From Dicyema japonicum (Eukaryota; Dicyemida; Rhombozoa; Dicyemidae): 64,000 nucleotides of DNA. Location: contig RDEW01000009.1 in the NCBI GenBank assembly GCA_011109175.1, positions 640,875 through 704,874 on the forward strand, written 5' to 3'. Positions 22,171 to 33,420 of the stretch are shown piece after piece (the first letter of the stretch is position 1; the number at the start of each line of letters is the position of its first letter). The translations under genes and the position numbers were made by a program. The notes below the pieces were generated by a model. The model had not been told where the DNA came from. It did no database searches and was given only the letters and a program-made list of their open reading frames with translations.

Positions 22171-22930
22171 TCTTCCAGAATTTTCATACTTGAAAAAGAT
22201 TTTCGGGAACTAGATCCTTTGGATCAATTCCTTGAATACTCTCGAGCAGCTCCCGAAAGTTATTAGGAACATCCGCCTCGATGACAACACTTTTCGAATT
22301 AATAACATCTGATATAGATCCAGGAGTTACAAGCCTCCGATAAGACTTCCAGAATGTTGGGTTCTTGGTTTCCAACCTTCCTGCTTCAATCCTCCATTAT
22401 TTATTGACTTGTATAAATAAGAAATCTATAGTCTTCTGAGTAACTCGTATTTTTCTCTTTAGAAATTCTCAGTCCATATAATCCAGACACCGTTTTAACT
22501 TTGTCAGAAGGCGATTTTGTTCTGAAATTTCCCGCTTGATATGGGTAGGGACAGCAGTTTTAGGATCTCCAGAGAAAACAGGTTTTGTATAACAATGTAA
22601 ATACTATTTCATAGTATTCACAATGTTTGGGCTACAAATTTCATAAAACCCCGCAATACATGGCCGACTTTATATTAACACATAAGACTTGTGGAATATG
22701 GGCGCTTCCGATATCTAGAAGAATAGTAGGAGTATCCACATGCGCAATAAGAAGCAAAGACACCAGAAAACACCAAGTTTATTACCACCTGTATACGATA
22801 ATGATTTGGTTCCTTGGGTGTCAAAACCTCGAAGCAAAGAGAGTCGGATAAATGTCTCAATCTTTGTTTATCCTGATCGGTCGTACCACACCCAAAAGCA
22901 ACATGTTTAGAATTAAGATCTCCAACCAAA
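22170..22930 (-). pseudogene. LINE endonuclease/RT fragments
   Basis: The minus strand includes 22,929-22,675 with VGDLNSKHVAFGCGTTDQDK and RHLSDSLCFEVLTPKEPNHY (endonuclease core). At 22,375-22,184 it reads NPTFWKSYRRLVTPG and ELLESIQGIDPKDLVP (region before the RT). It is the same lineage as the LINE at 42.3-45.8 kb (GVNPMELIP). The middle is lost and frames are broken. Its N-terminal part is displaced to 23,515-23,660 by the element B copy at 23,003. Confidence 0.65.
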
Positions 22931-23002
22931 ATATATTTCGGATAGTCAATAAAAATTGACTGAGATTATCCACAAAATTAATAAGAGTCTGAATTAATTA
23001 AG

Positions 23003-23325
23003 CGCCATGTGGTGCTGCGTGGTTAATTGGTTGAAGTTTTCTGCTTGCTTGTCTGTTCCTCCTCTCTCGTCCTATTAGAGTGGCGTCATGTGATCCACCT
23101 GTCTAGGTGACGCCCAGTGCCAGGGCCGGCATGAAAAAGGATCATTTGCTCTCCCCCAATCCACTGGAGGGGTTTCCACAACTGCATGTAATGGACGTCT
23201 TACCCTTTATGTTGATTCCGGATGGACTCTGTTTCTGTAGAAGTGGAAACTAGATACACTTAATTAGTTGTTTACTTTAACTTCTTTCTCGTGTATCCGG
23301 GGTTTAAAAAAAATAAAAAAAATAA
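23003..23325 (+). mobile_element. Element B copy nested in a LINE endonuclease
   Basis: It starts GCGCCATGTGGTGCTGCGTG, has GTGGCGTCATGTGATCCACC, then GGTGACGCCCAGTGCC, the hairpin segment GGAGGGGTTTCCACAACTGC, a GGATACAC-type 3' stem (GATACACTTAATTAG with GTGTATCCGGGG) and an A-rich tail. It is very similar to the 6.1-kb copy. It splits a LINE endonuclease: the GGMYL part lies at about 23,515 and the GDLN part at 22,929. Confidence 0.75.
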
Positions 23326-24862
23326 GAGTCTTCGAATACATCCCCATGGAACGCCCGTCGTGTGACTGCGTCCAGTCAATAAACCGATACGTGCTTGTGT
23401 GGGGTCGAAAGAAAGGCATCGGCCAAGATGAGGTCCCTGCAGTGCGTGCTGACATCACGTGATTAGTTAGTTTGTGTAACCGTGGTCTCTGGTGTTATTA
23501 TTATAAATACATTCCCCCAATGGTAATCAACACATCGTCACAGCAAACGTCAACAGAGGTAAATTCAGAATCATTGCTCCGTATGACGTGGGGTCTTCGA
23601 GTGTATAGATTTCGACGATAAAACAGAAATGTTCCCGTCATTCTCTCTGTCTGTATAACTTCCTTTGAGTCTTTAGTTTGCGTAAAAGTCTCGCAAGTAG
23701 AAGCCGCAGATTTTTTCCATAATGATTGGGCCGTCTCTGCTTTAACTTATCACATAGGTCTTTAACCCATCTGATAGGTTGCTCCAGTATTCACACAAAA
23801 TTTTGACTTACTTCTGTTGTTGAAAATCAAGGAAACAGTACATTTTCGAAATATAAAGACAAACGTTCATCTCGGCACTAACTTTCATTATTTTCAACAT
23901 GATAAAAAACTTTTCCAATAAATAGATGTATTTACACTCAGGTCTAGTAGAAGTATATCATTTGCATAAATTAACATTTTTTATTTGAGTGTTTCACAAT
24001 TGGAATGTCACACATGACACAATTAAATAAGGGTTGACTTAATACAGACCCTTGTGGAACCCCTCTTCGATAGTTTATATTCAACGCGTACAAAAGATTC
24101 TATTTCAGAAAGAAAAACCTTCATCCATAAATGTTTCATACTTCCAAAAATTAAAATTAGATATAGTCAAAGCCAGCATGCCAAACGAAATCAAAAGACT
24201 TAAAAATGTCCAGAAATACGGCCGTAAGAGTTCCTTCTGGATTAAAACCGACTTTCCCATCTTCGCAATAATCAATAGAAATTGACTTCTATCACATGGA
24301 AGGAACATGTCAAGAATTCCATGAAGAATTAAATAAACACGATAAAGTCTTCAATAATGGAATTAATGCAGTTTGAAGACTATTAAGACTAATGAATTAT
24401 CCATCAATAGAAATAGTTCGACAAGAAGGCCGAACACAAGCGAGGATGACTCCCCTTAGAGAAAAATTACTTTGTATGCCATGAAGGAAAAATAAAGAGA
24501 ATCCATTCTTGTACATCTGCAAGAGATTACCAAAGACATCTGGAAATTTTAAATCGGAAAAAAAGTCTGAAGAAATTCCAGATGTCTCATTCCCTTTTTA
24601 AAAAAAAATTCATATTTGAAAGATAAAGTTGAGATATAAAAATAACAGAATACTAATTAAAAAATTGAGAAAAACAAAAAAGATAATGTAAAAATTTGAT
24701 ACATTAGAATTATTAAAAAAATTAATATCAATAAAAATAAGAAAGTAAAAACAAAATAATAAAAAATTAAAATAACAAATTGAGCATAAAGTGAACTCAA
24801 TAAAATTAATCAGGGTTGACGAAAATAATTTAATATAGGTAAGTGATAACGTAGAATACGAA
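23326..24862. other. LINE remnants and unassigned AT-rich sequence
   Basis: At 23,515-23,660 (minus) there is a short endonuclease remnant (NDSEFTSVDVCCDDV, GGMYL). A 77-codon plus ORF at 24,052-24,285 begins with the usual 'dominant PLF' RT region (ETLVEP) and has no further motif. At 24,290-24,600 open pieces contain NPFLYICKRLPKTSGN, but no family is recognised. At 24,610-24,860 there is only low-complexity A/T. Confidence 0.35.
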
Positions 24863-26214
24863 ATGTCATTATGGGGAAAACTGATAATATGCTGGAGTCT
24901 AAACAAATTAGTGTTAAGTGATTCAACAACAAGGAAAATTTCATCAACACCTTTCACCACTATAAAAAGTTCAAATAATTCTTCTGCTAAGACAGGTTTG
25001 TAAGTTTTAACAACTTATATTTTAGTCAGTAGTACCAAAAACTCAAAATCTAGTTACTCTCAATATACTACAAAAACGAATTCGAATAAAACTACTACTA
25101 CATCGATAACTTTACCAAGCAGTTCGAAGAGAGGTAATTCATCAAAACCACATACTCTTCCAAATTCATCGATTTCTAGTTATTCTACTACCAGGAAAAT
25201 TTCATCAACACCTTTCACCACTATAAAAAGTTCAAATAATTCTTCTGCTAAGACAGGTTTGTAAGTTTTAACAACTTATATTTTAGTCAGTAGTACCAAA
25301 AACTCAAAATCTAGTTACTCTCAATATACTACAAAAACGAATTCGAATAAAACTACTACTACATCGATAACTTTACCAAGCAGTTCGAAGAGAGGTAATT
25401 CATCAAAACCACATACTCTTCCAAATTCATCGATTTCTAGTTATTCTACTACCAGGAAAATTTCATCAACACCTTTCACCACTATAAAAGTTCAAATAAT
25501 TCTTCTGCTAAGACAGGTTTGTAAGTTTTAACAACTTATATTTTAGTCAGTAGTACCAAAAACTCAAAATCTAGTTACTCTCAATATACTACAAAAACGA
25601 ATTCGAATAAAACTACTACTACATCGATAACTTTACCAAGCAGTTCGAAGAGAGGTAATTCATCAAAACCACATACTCTTCCAAATTCATCGATTTCTAG
25701 TTATTCTACTACCAGGAAAATTTCATCAACACCTTTCACCACTATAAAAAGTTCAAATAATTCTTCTGCTAAGACAGGTTTGTAAGTTTTAACAACTTAT
25801 ATTTTAGTCAGTAGTACCAAAAACTCAAAATCTAGTTACTCTCAATATACTACAAAAACGAATTCGAATAAAACTACTACTTCGAACTCTTCTATTTATT
25901 CAAGCTCATCACAATCTTCTACGAATTTTACTACTATTTTTACGCACATACCTACCAACACATCAAGTACCCTAAAAAAGTTAAATACTTCCATTATTTT
26001 TCATACGACAAATTCTACTTATTCTTTAACTTATTTCGAGAATCTTTTATCGTCATCTGATTATCTACTTTCCGAGTTGGATTATTTTAATGTTTCTTTT
26101 TTATCCAGTATATATTATACTGTTTTTGTTATTATCAGTGTTCTAACTTCTTATTCTGTCTCTCTTTATTTTATTTTTGATTATTTAAAAAGTATGCATT
26201 TTAATCATTTTTAG
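24863..26214 (+). CDS. Mucin-like Ser/Thr-rich surface protein with intron-containing tandem repeats
   Basis: The ATG at 24863 opens MSLWGKLIICWSLNKLVLS, a plausible signal peptide, directly followed by Ser/Thr-rich sequence. The repeat unit is 77 residues in the protein (231 coding bp), very rich in Ser, Thr, Asn and Lys: STKNSKSSYSQYTTKTNSNK, then SSSKRGNSSKPHTLPNSS. Each genomic unit is 261 bp and contains its own 30-bp intron (starting 24,996, 25,257, 25,517 and 25,778). After the array comes a unique Ser/Thr stretch, then a hydrophobic helix (YYTVFVIISVLTSYSVSLYF, about 26,115-26,175) and a short tail ending TAG. It is expected to be heavily O-glycosylated and membrane-anchored. The third unit lacks one A in an A5 run (near 25,488), which breaks the frame. 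Splice borders are ambiguous by four bases (GTTTGT..TTTAG or GTAAGT..GTCAG); both keep the frame. Confidence 0.75.
24922..25878 (+). repeat. 261-bp minisatellite of exon plus intron, about 3.6 copies
   Basis: Units are nearly identical, including the 30-bp intron. Intron starts are spaced 261, 260 and 261 bp. The first partial unit begins at the ACAAGGAAAATTTCATC segment and the array ends near 25,878, where ACTACTACTTCGAACTC departs from the unit. Near identity indicates recent expansion or homogenisation. Confidence 0.9.
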
Positions 26215-27535
26215 CTTCTTTTACAATTCGTAGAAGCCCTTTTCGTTATTTCGACTTGCCACGTGAAATTGAATAATTTTTTTATGATTTAATTTTTATT
26301 CTTTTTATTTTTATTAACTATTTTTATTTAATCGATATTTTAAAATACTATAATTTTCTGTATCTGTATAATTACTATTATTTCTGTATCTGTTTTTTAG
26401 GAGCCTCATGTGATTGATTCCCAAACAAAGATGTCCAAATATCTTTTTCACTAAAATGAAATAAAATGATATTTCTGCATGTTTTATGCAATGTTTATTT
26501 TTAAATTGCAATTTTATGATTTTCCTACTTATAACAATTAATCATCGTCGACTTTATTTAACATTACTTTTCATTATTCTAACTTTGAACAACTATGTTT
26601 ACGGACGTTATAGCTTCTGCATTTAGCCAGATATCTTTGTTTTTGGTTAAAAAATTGTTATTTTTGTTTATGCTTCAAGTTTGTTTAACAACAATATCGA
26701 CATAAGACTTTTTCCTTTAGCCTTCTTTGCCTCTTCTGCGGTGTATAATGCGTTTCTGCATTCCCGGTGTTAGTTAAAAGGAGTTGATTCACGTGGCGTC
26801 TCATACCAGTGACTTCCTTTCTATTTTCCAAATATTTTGTTCTGATAAGTTATAGTTATTTAATCCGACATTTGTTCCCGAGTTTCCAGGAGTCGACCCA
26901 ATATCTAATCCTCATCTCTTGTAAACGTTGACAATAAATCAATAGACTTGGTGCTCAGATGGCTTTGCTTCTCATCATGGTAGGGATTACTCTTACCCTC
27001 CTTCTCATCGTCATTCGCAATTCCCACTGCATCCAGTATTAATACTCTATTTAGTCTACTTAATCGTGACAGTCTGTATATAGGCTTTCACAGGACATTC
27101 TAGCTTCAGGGTCATTAAATTGTGTTTGTAGTACTTTCTGACGATCCCATCTCAAGTCAAAATTACTTGGACTTATAAACTTTCTTTATGAATTAATCCG
27201 AGTTTGCTTGCTAAGAGTTCATACTTGTTTTTCTTCTCGGCTTCGACATGCTTTATCGATTGTTAGGATGTAATTATCACTTTTATTAAATTTATTGTAT
27301 TCATAATTTATCGAATACAACAATGTCCGGTTTGTTGTTCTCAACTTTAGTATCAGTGGCGAGATTGTATCTACGCGTATTTCTACAAATTCGTTGACAA
27401 TCACTGATTGTACTGACTGAGTCTTTAATTTTTTGATTTTTTTATTCCAATTGGCGACATAGATGCAGGTATATACTGTTTATTTTTGTGTTTGCTAAAC
27501 TTTTTGATTCTGAGTCAATTCAACGTTAATAGATT
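26215..27535. other. No gene seen
   Basis: AT-rich intergenic sequence. Short ORFs on the minus strand (26,314-26,511 and 27,219-27,404) have no recognised similarity. Confidence 0.4.
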
Positions 27536-27539
27536 TCAT

Positions 27540-27790
27540 GATCGCGTGGCGCCATGTGGTGCTACGTGGATAGTTGTATTTTCCTTCCTTCCGATGACGT
27601 CACTGGATCCACCTTCTGAAGAGGCGCCCAATGCCTGGCCGGCATCAAAAGGATCTAACAATTCTTCCCCGGAGACAACGTCGTTACCTGGTGTTAAGTT
27701 CTGGAATGCTGTAACGAGTCAGGATCGAGGAGTTAGTTAGTTTGGTTACCCTTGGTCTTTAGAAATAATTTTAATTTTTTTTAATTACGA
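27540..27790 (+). mobile_element. Element B copy
   Basis: It begins GCGTGGCGCCATGTGGTGCT. It has CACTGGATCCACC and AGGCGCCCAATGCCTGGCC with GGCATCAAAAGGATC, and near the 3' side GTTACCCTTGGTCTTTAG. It is aligned by motif with the 20.2-kb copy. GGCGCC near the start can pair with the GGCGCC before the CCAATGCC motif. Confidence 0.65.
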
Positions 27791-28505
27791 AAATTCTGAA
27801 AACAGGAAAACCGAATGAATATTCATCCAAATGCCCTGTCTCTATAACTTGCACTACATAAAAAGTGCTGGAGAGTCTTATTCTGATGCCAATCTACCCT
27901 GCTCCGCCGAAGCCTATGTTCCAGCATTTTGTAAGGAATGGCGATCTACCATGACTTATTTGGATCTGTTTCCCAATTCATCACGGATTTCTTCAACAAG
28001 AATACTCACAAGACGTTCTAATATCATCGACATACAGAAGGCCTTAAACTCTTTCGAGGCCGCTCTTAACTAAGAAGATTTTGATGCTAAATATACATTC
28101 GGACATAAAACTATGGCTGGAAAATTTTATTTCGGGCCGACGTGGAAGAGTTCACGTTTATCGCACTTACTTCATATAGGGTCTCAATAGAATCCCCCTG
28201 TCTTTTTTCTACACAATATGGCAATTTCGAGGTCCATAATACGTTACTTCTATTCTATGCGGACAAACATAGAACTGCCGTTCGTGGTCCAGTCACATAT
28301 TTACAGGATGTATGACGACTACTTTTTGTATGTATCGGTGGCAAAATTTCAGTTCACCAATTTCACTTCAGATAGGAGGTATAAGATTAATTTGAATTAT
28401 TTCTAGGAGATATACGCATCCCACTCCGAAAATGCCGGAAGATCCTTGGTGTCACTTTAGACTCGTTAATTACGTTTTCTCATAATGCTGAGAAAGTCAT
28501 AACCA
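27790..28505 (+). pseudogene. LINE RT palm remnant, decayed
   Basis: Plus strand, several frames. HSDIKLWLENFISGRRGRVH parallels LKLWLGNFLSGRRGRVHYGN in the better copy at 46,470, followed by decayed palm sequence. Earlier parts (LYNLHYIKSAGESYS) correspond to the fingers. Many stops. Confidence 0.5.
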
Positions 28506-28895
28506 GGGGGCTTCGAAAGTAAAATGTCTTAATGGCTATTGCAAAAGAGTCCACTCTCTCCTGTTACCTGCGTGATAATGTATTCGACTTCCTGTACTCC
28601 TTGTGTGAATAAAATTAAGTGACCTATTATTTTTGTGCAATGACCGACATCTAGAAAAATTATCAAGAAAAATCGATTACATCTAAGATGAAATGAAATT
28701 ACGTTAATATGTAGAAAACTAGCGACCTTTAGAAGAACCAAATCGAATCGCTCTTAGTAATCATGCATGTCTACGTCGGATCCTGAAAGTCCAAGGCAAA
28801 TAAAAAGATCACATATTTATCTAAAATAAAACTGTAACATTTAAGTGGCAAAACTTATAAATTCGAAAAAAAAGTTAACATTTAAAACTCAAAAA
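28506..28895. other. No gene seen
   Basis: AT-rich. A short minus ORF at 28,529-28,741 is probably a shadow of decayed LINE sequence. Confidence 0.35.
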
Positions 28896-29393
28896 TTACT
28901 TTAAATTTAAACCAGAAAACTTTTGGTATGCAAATGTGAACTTAGGAGGAGGAGGAAATTGTGAGGAAGAGTGAAATTTAAAATTATATTCAAACAATTG
29001 TTGATTTAATTGGGGTTTTCCAATTGTGATTTTTTCGGATGTTGAAAAATCTGGAATCCTATTATTTTTAGTAAATATATCAATCATGTCTTGTTCATAT
29101 TCTACTTGAGCAGGTGTACGTAAACTCAAATGGTCGAATGTTTCCGTAAAATCTGATAAACTGGTAAGTTTTTTCCCAGTGTCTAGTAAATTAAAATCTA
29201 TTAAAGACGACGTAGTTTCTATTCGAATTTCATCGTTAGTTGGAATTTTATTCCTTGAATTTAAATTAGGAACTTCAGTCTTTTCCTTAAAACCATGTCG
29301 TGAAGAGAAATTTGGACGATTTCGTGGAACCTTTGGAGTAATATTTTGCTCTGGTTTCATCGTCAATAAAATTATATTACTGTTCTCATTCAT
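28896..29393 (-). CDS. Orphan 165-residue protein, function unknown
   Basis: An uninterrupted single-exon ORF with ATG start and TAA stop lies on the minus strand in strongly AT-rich DNA, where a chance ORF this long is unlikely. It is polar and low in hydrophobic segments: MNENSNIILLTMKPEQNITP, a basic region NRPNFSSRHGFKEK, then SLSDFTETFDHLSLRTPAQV and EYEQDMIDIFTKNNRIPDFS. It ends SSQFPPPPKFTFAYQKFSG. There is no signal peptide or membrane helix. Much of it looks intrinsically disordered, with a short acidic helix and a proline run, as in a regulatory or adaptor protein. I do not recognise a family. Confidence 0.5.
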   Translation of the reverse strand: MNENSNIILLTMKPEQNITPKVPRNRPNFSSRHGFKEKTEVPNLNSRNKIPTNDEIRIETTSSLIDFNLLDTGKKLTSLSDFTETFDHLSLRTPAQVEYEQDMIDIFTKNNRIPDFSTSEKITIGKPQLNQQLFEYNFKFHSSSQFPPPPKFTFAYQKFSGLNLK

Positions 29394-29505
29394 AAATTTT
29401 TATTTATATCATTTTTAATTATAACTATATAAAATTTAAATATTTTAAAATTCTATTTATTTGGTAGATTGATTAATTTATAATTTCTAAATTTATTAAC
29501 CGGAT
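29394..29505. other. AT-rich spacer
   Basis: Short A/T-rich stretch upstream of the orphan gene and of the next LINE. No motif is claimed. Confidence 0.3.
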
Positions 29506-29509
29506 CTCT

Positions 29510-31130
29510 TTGGAAATGAAACTCCGGATCAGAACATTGAATAATGAAATAAAGTCCAAAGAGCTCAGGGTCCAGAGGTTGAAGTGGAATCGTGTGCCTA
29601 CAACAGTAAATCGAAATCGTTCTATGGGAGGTGTGGAAAGCTACTCGAAGCGTGAAAAAGGCGATAAAATTTCATTGAGGAAGATTATTTTCAGAGATGT
29701 GAACAACTTAATAAAATTCCAAAATTTCACACAAGAAGTTCAGGAAATCGGATACACTATTATCACTCAGAAAACTGAAGAAAGTGTCAGAGCCGCAGTT
29801 CTCAGAGAGATGTGAGGGATACTCTATATTCCGCAAAAAACAACATACTCTTACGGACCAGACAACATTCCGGTTATTCTATTGAAAAATCTTGGAGATG
29901 AGGAAGTTACTTTTATGACGTCGATTTTCAATTATTCGATTAACCAAAATGTGATACCGTTATTATGGACCAGGCACTAAAACGGCCAATACTGAAACCT
30001 GTAAGACCAAAAGATGACCCAGCGTCTTTTAGACAGATATCATTACTACGTTCTATTTCAAAAATCCTGGAGAGGCTTATTCTCAGGAGAATAAAAGAAT
30101 TCTTACCAGAGAGTCCTTTTCAACACGGATTCAAAAAAAATGAGAGAACCACATTTACAGTTACAAACATTGACCGTGTATATTCGAGTCGGATTTGCAA
30201 ACAAGCCAAGCCGAGACATTTAAAACAGTGCTCTGCTCGATCGACATACACAAAGAATTTGACTCAGTGTCGAGAAAAATATTTCAATCAGAGATCCCAG
30301 GGAAGCTCAGGTTTTTGATCACCAACTTCTTAAATGAACGAAGAGAACGTGTATGCCTCGCAGAATCGAAATCCATCTCACGTCTGCTCCCGAACGGAGT
30401 CCATCAATTATCTCCTTCATCCCCTGCTATGTTTAACCTCTTACTGGCCAATCTCCAGACTCTCGAATCTGATAGTGATGTTATACTCTTTTATAATGAT
30501 GATATTGTTTTGGCTACGCGAGATCTGAAGATCCAAAGGCCAAAGAAAGAATACAAATTAACCTGGACCAGCTTAACGCCTGGATAATGAAAAACCGGCT
30601 TATGGTGAATGCAGAGAAGTCGTCTACGCCCCTTTTACCTTGGACAAAATATAAGTTTTGGGTGAAATTAAAAGATTGGAAAAAAAGACAGTCACCTTGA
30701 AGCTAAGCAAGGTCGACATCCCTTTCAACAGATGTCAAAGAATCTTGGTGTGATACTTTGATATGCATCTCTGTCTGACATCACACGTAAAAAACATTCT
30801 TTTGAAATGCGAGAAGAAACTGAACGTATTAAAAAGTTCATCGGGAGTGGTACTCACCCGGTCCTGGTGAACGTATACAGACAGTTCATCGAACAATGTT
30901 TCTCATATGCATGCGCCTCGTGGGACCGTCCATATCTTGGACAAATATGATAAGATCGAGGAAATGCAAAAGAGGGCTTTCAAAGTAACGGAATGCTGGA
31001 TTTGTGGAGATCACCGAACCGGAGTGATGCCTCTGCTACTTTTGTCCTGAACAAAGTTAAAAAGAACTGGATTAACACGAGATGATCAAGTATTTTATTC
31101 GGCTAGAACTATAAAACATCTTTGTTAAAC
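29510..31130 (+). pseudogene. LINE with broken RT domain
   Basis: Plus strand. The region before the RT is at 29,640-29,820 (YSKREKGDKISLRKIIFRDV). The fingers are at 29,965-30,120 (PTILKPVRPKDDPASFRQIS region, ISKILERLILRRIKEFLPES, FQHGF). The palm is at 30,230-30,530 (SIDIHKEFDSVSRK, FLNERRERVCLAESKSISRL, and an active-site box LFYNDDIVLATRD with YNDD in place of YADD). The thumb continues to 31,130 with frame changes (HPVLVNVYRQFIEQCFSYAC). Same lineage as the 45.8-47.3-kb copy. At least four frame breaks; not functional. Confidence 0.7.
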
Positions 31131-31735
31131 TACTCCTATAATACAATTCGTCCACATGGTCGATGATCATGCTGAAGAAACTCTACCTATTTATTTTATC
31201 AGATAGTCCTTCCCCCGTCACACTTCTTTAAGTAGAGTTAACATGTTCCTGCAAAAATGACTCATAAAAGCGTCAGGAAATTATCACCTAATTGATTGAT
31301 TTGGTTCCTAACATTATTTGATATCAGAAAGATCAGTTTAACTTATTTGATATCAATTTGCTAAAAAAATAACGCATATTTTATAATGCAGATTATTATG
31401 CCACAGAATATACTAGTCTTTTCCATTCTCATCTGTTTAAAATCAAACTCATCAGATCGTATAGGTTTTGCATCTCAGTGTTTTTTAAGGTTCCAGATCC
31501 CCATTCAGAACATTGGGACTCGTAAATTCTTAGTTTTAATTTAATTTCTACGCGACCGATTAGCGTTCTATCCCATTGTGGTCAAGACAACTGGAGAAAT
31601 AAGTGGAAAATCGCTTCGCTTCCTAAAGAAACCCGGTGACTTCTCCAGTTGATCTCTGTTGCAATCGTGAGAGGCAATGCAACGTCGATAATGTCGGCAG
31701 TGTCCACTTTGGATGGATGGCTGTGTTAATTAATT
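31131..31735. other. No gene seen
   Basis: AT-rich, stops in all frames. Confidence 0.4.
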
Positions 31736-31737
31736 AT

Positions 31738-33420
31738 TTATTTGTTGATTACTGAAATAATATAAAAAGTCGGGTCCAGTCTGAGGATATGTCCAAATAG
31801 TCGCCATCTCGATAAAATAACATCGGTGCTGAGTGGTCTGGATTTACATCGTGAATATAGATTTTCATTTGAGATTTTTCTCGGCCAAAAAATTCCAATC
31901 AACATGCGGAGTTGGTTCCTGTGAAAAGTATCTAGCTTCTCTAAATCAATTTTAGAACATGCCCATGTTCCGGAATTGTATAGCAAAATTGGTTTAACAA
32001 ACGTGTCGTATAGTCTGACACGAAGATTCAGTGATACATGTTTTTTCCTTATCTAAATTTGGTACATTTTTTTGAAGTATATGGTAATCAGCATTTTCCT
32101 TCGACAAATATCCTCAGCATCACCTAGCAGTGAGCCGAGTTTTTTGGTATGTCTCCAGCACTCATCGTTCCTTGATTCTGCTCGTTCGACTCGTGTATAA
32201 TCAGTTTTTTTAATGTTTATGCGTAAGTCCCAATTCTTAAAAATACGTTCGGCTTGAAGTAAAATTTGGTCAAGTATTTCTTGGTCGGTAGACACAAAGT
32301 CTACATCATCCGCATAAATTAACTCTGTTATGTCCCGGTATTTAGGACCCATGACATTTCTCAATTCCTTGAGCGCAGCTTCGAGGTAAACAATAAATAT
32401 AATTGTGGACAAGGAATCTCCTTGTGGAGTGCCCATGTTGGTACTGAAACTCTTCGACTGCTTTGTTCCTATTCTCACGGATAGGTCAGTTTCGGAAAGT
32501 AATAAACTTATTAGTCTCAGGCAGTCCTCGTCAAGCAGTTCCTTTAGAACAATCATGAGTTTTTCTCTATTGATGCTGTCAAAAGCCTTCGTTAGATCAA
32601 TTCCTAGGATGTATATTACTTTCGTGTATTTTTGACATATTGATGTGAGCCATCGATGACTCCACACAATATCTGAGGTTGATCTTCCACTTCTAAACTC
32701 ACTTTGACTTAGGGAAAGGTATTTTTCCACTGGCTCTCGTATACGGTTAAGCACTATGATCGATAAGGTTTTCCTGATAACTGACAATAGAATAATAGGT
32801 CTTAGTCTGTCCAACGACCCTTCTTTTTTCCCAGGTTTATGTATTGGAATTAAGACTCCATGTCCCAAAGGAAGTGGACAGTGAAGTTCCATCGACTCAT
32901 TTAAGATATTCGTGATTATATTCCCAACAGTAACCGGGGTATGTTTTAGTAACTCACCTGGAATGCCATCATAACCAGCCGACCGATTTCCCTTTAGATG
33001 CATAAATGCATCGGTTACTTCCTTTATTGTAATTTTGTTTGTAAGGGGTCTCGGATATCCAATAAATTTAGGTACATTCATCCCTTCAGATTTAAACAAC
33101 GACTCGAAGTGTCTAGCAATATAATTTGCTTTATCCTCAGGGTTTTGAAGATATTGACCTTCGTCGTCACAGACTTTTAGTGGTTTCTTTGCAGTTCCTC
33201 GTATAAGTAGTCTAACAGCAGAGAACATTCGTCTTCCATACTGACAGTTTTCGATTTCAGTTGCTTTATCGTCCAAATATTTGTGCCAAAGGATATTTGA
33301 TCGTCTTCTTATCAGATGCGATATTTGATTGCGTTTTCTCCTTAATGCACATTTATTCGAATTTGAACTTCTCAGTTTCGAACGTATTTCTTTAAGAGAA
33401 CTGTATTCAATTATGTTCCC
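31738..33420 (-). pseudogene. LINE reverse transcriptase (LFGHILR lineage), longest open RT in the window
   Basis: A minus-strand ORF of 407 codons (33,276-32,053) carries a nearly complete RT. Fingers are GHGVLIPIHKPGKKEGSLDR, LRPIILLSVIRKTLS and SQSEFRSGRSTSDIVWSHRW. The palm has LGIDLTKAFDSINREKL (motif A Asp), MGTPQGDSLSTIIFIVYLE and ITELIYADDVDFVSTDQE (YADD), followed by INIKKTDYTRV. One frame change at about 32,050 leads to the tail (LYNSGTWACSKIDLEKLDTF, then SRWRLFGHILRLDP) down to 31,738. Relatively young. Upstream it is interrupted by a 560-bp inserted or duplicated block (33,421-33,977). Confidence 0.8.

Noticed and set aside
24610-24960. 116-codon minus-strand hydrophobic ORF
   Set aside because: Phe/Ile/Leu/Asn-only composition from reversed A/T-rich DNA overlapping the mucin start; no motif.
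24922-25878. CRISPR-like array
   Set aside because: Repeats are 261 bp, contiguous with no spacers, and code for Ser/Thr-rich protein with introns in an animal genome.
32405-32635. Plus-strand ORF within the RT
   Set aside because: Antisense of the 407-codon reverse transcriptase.
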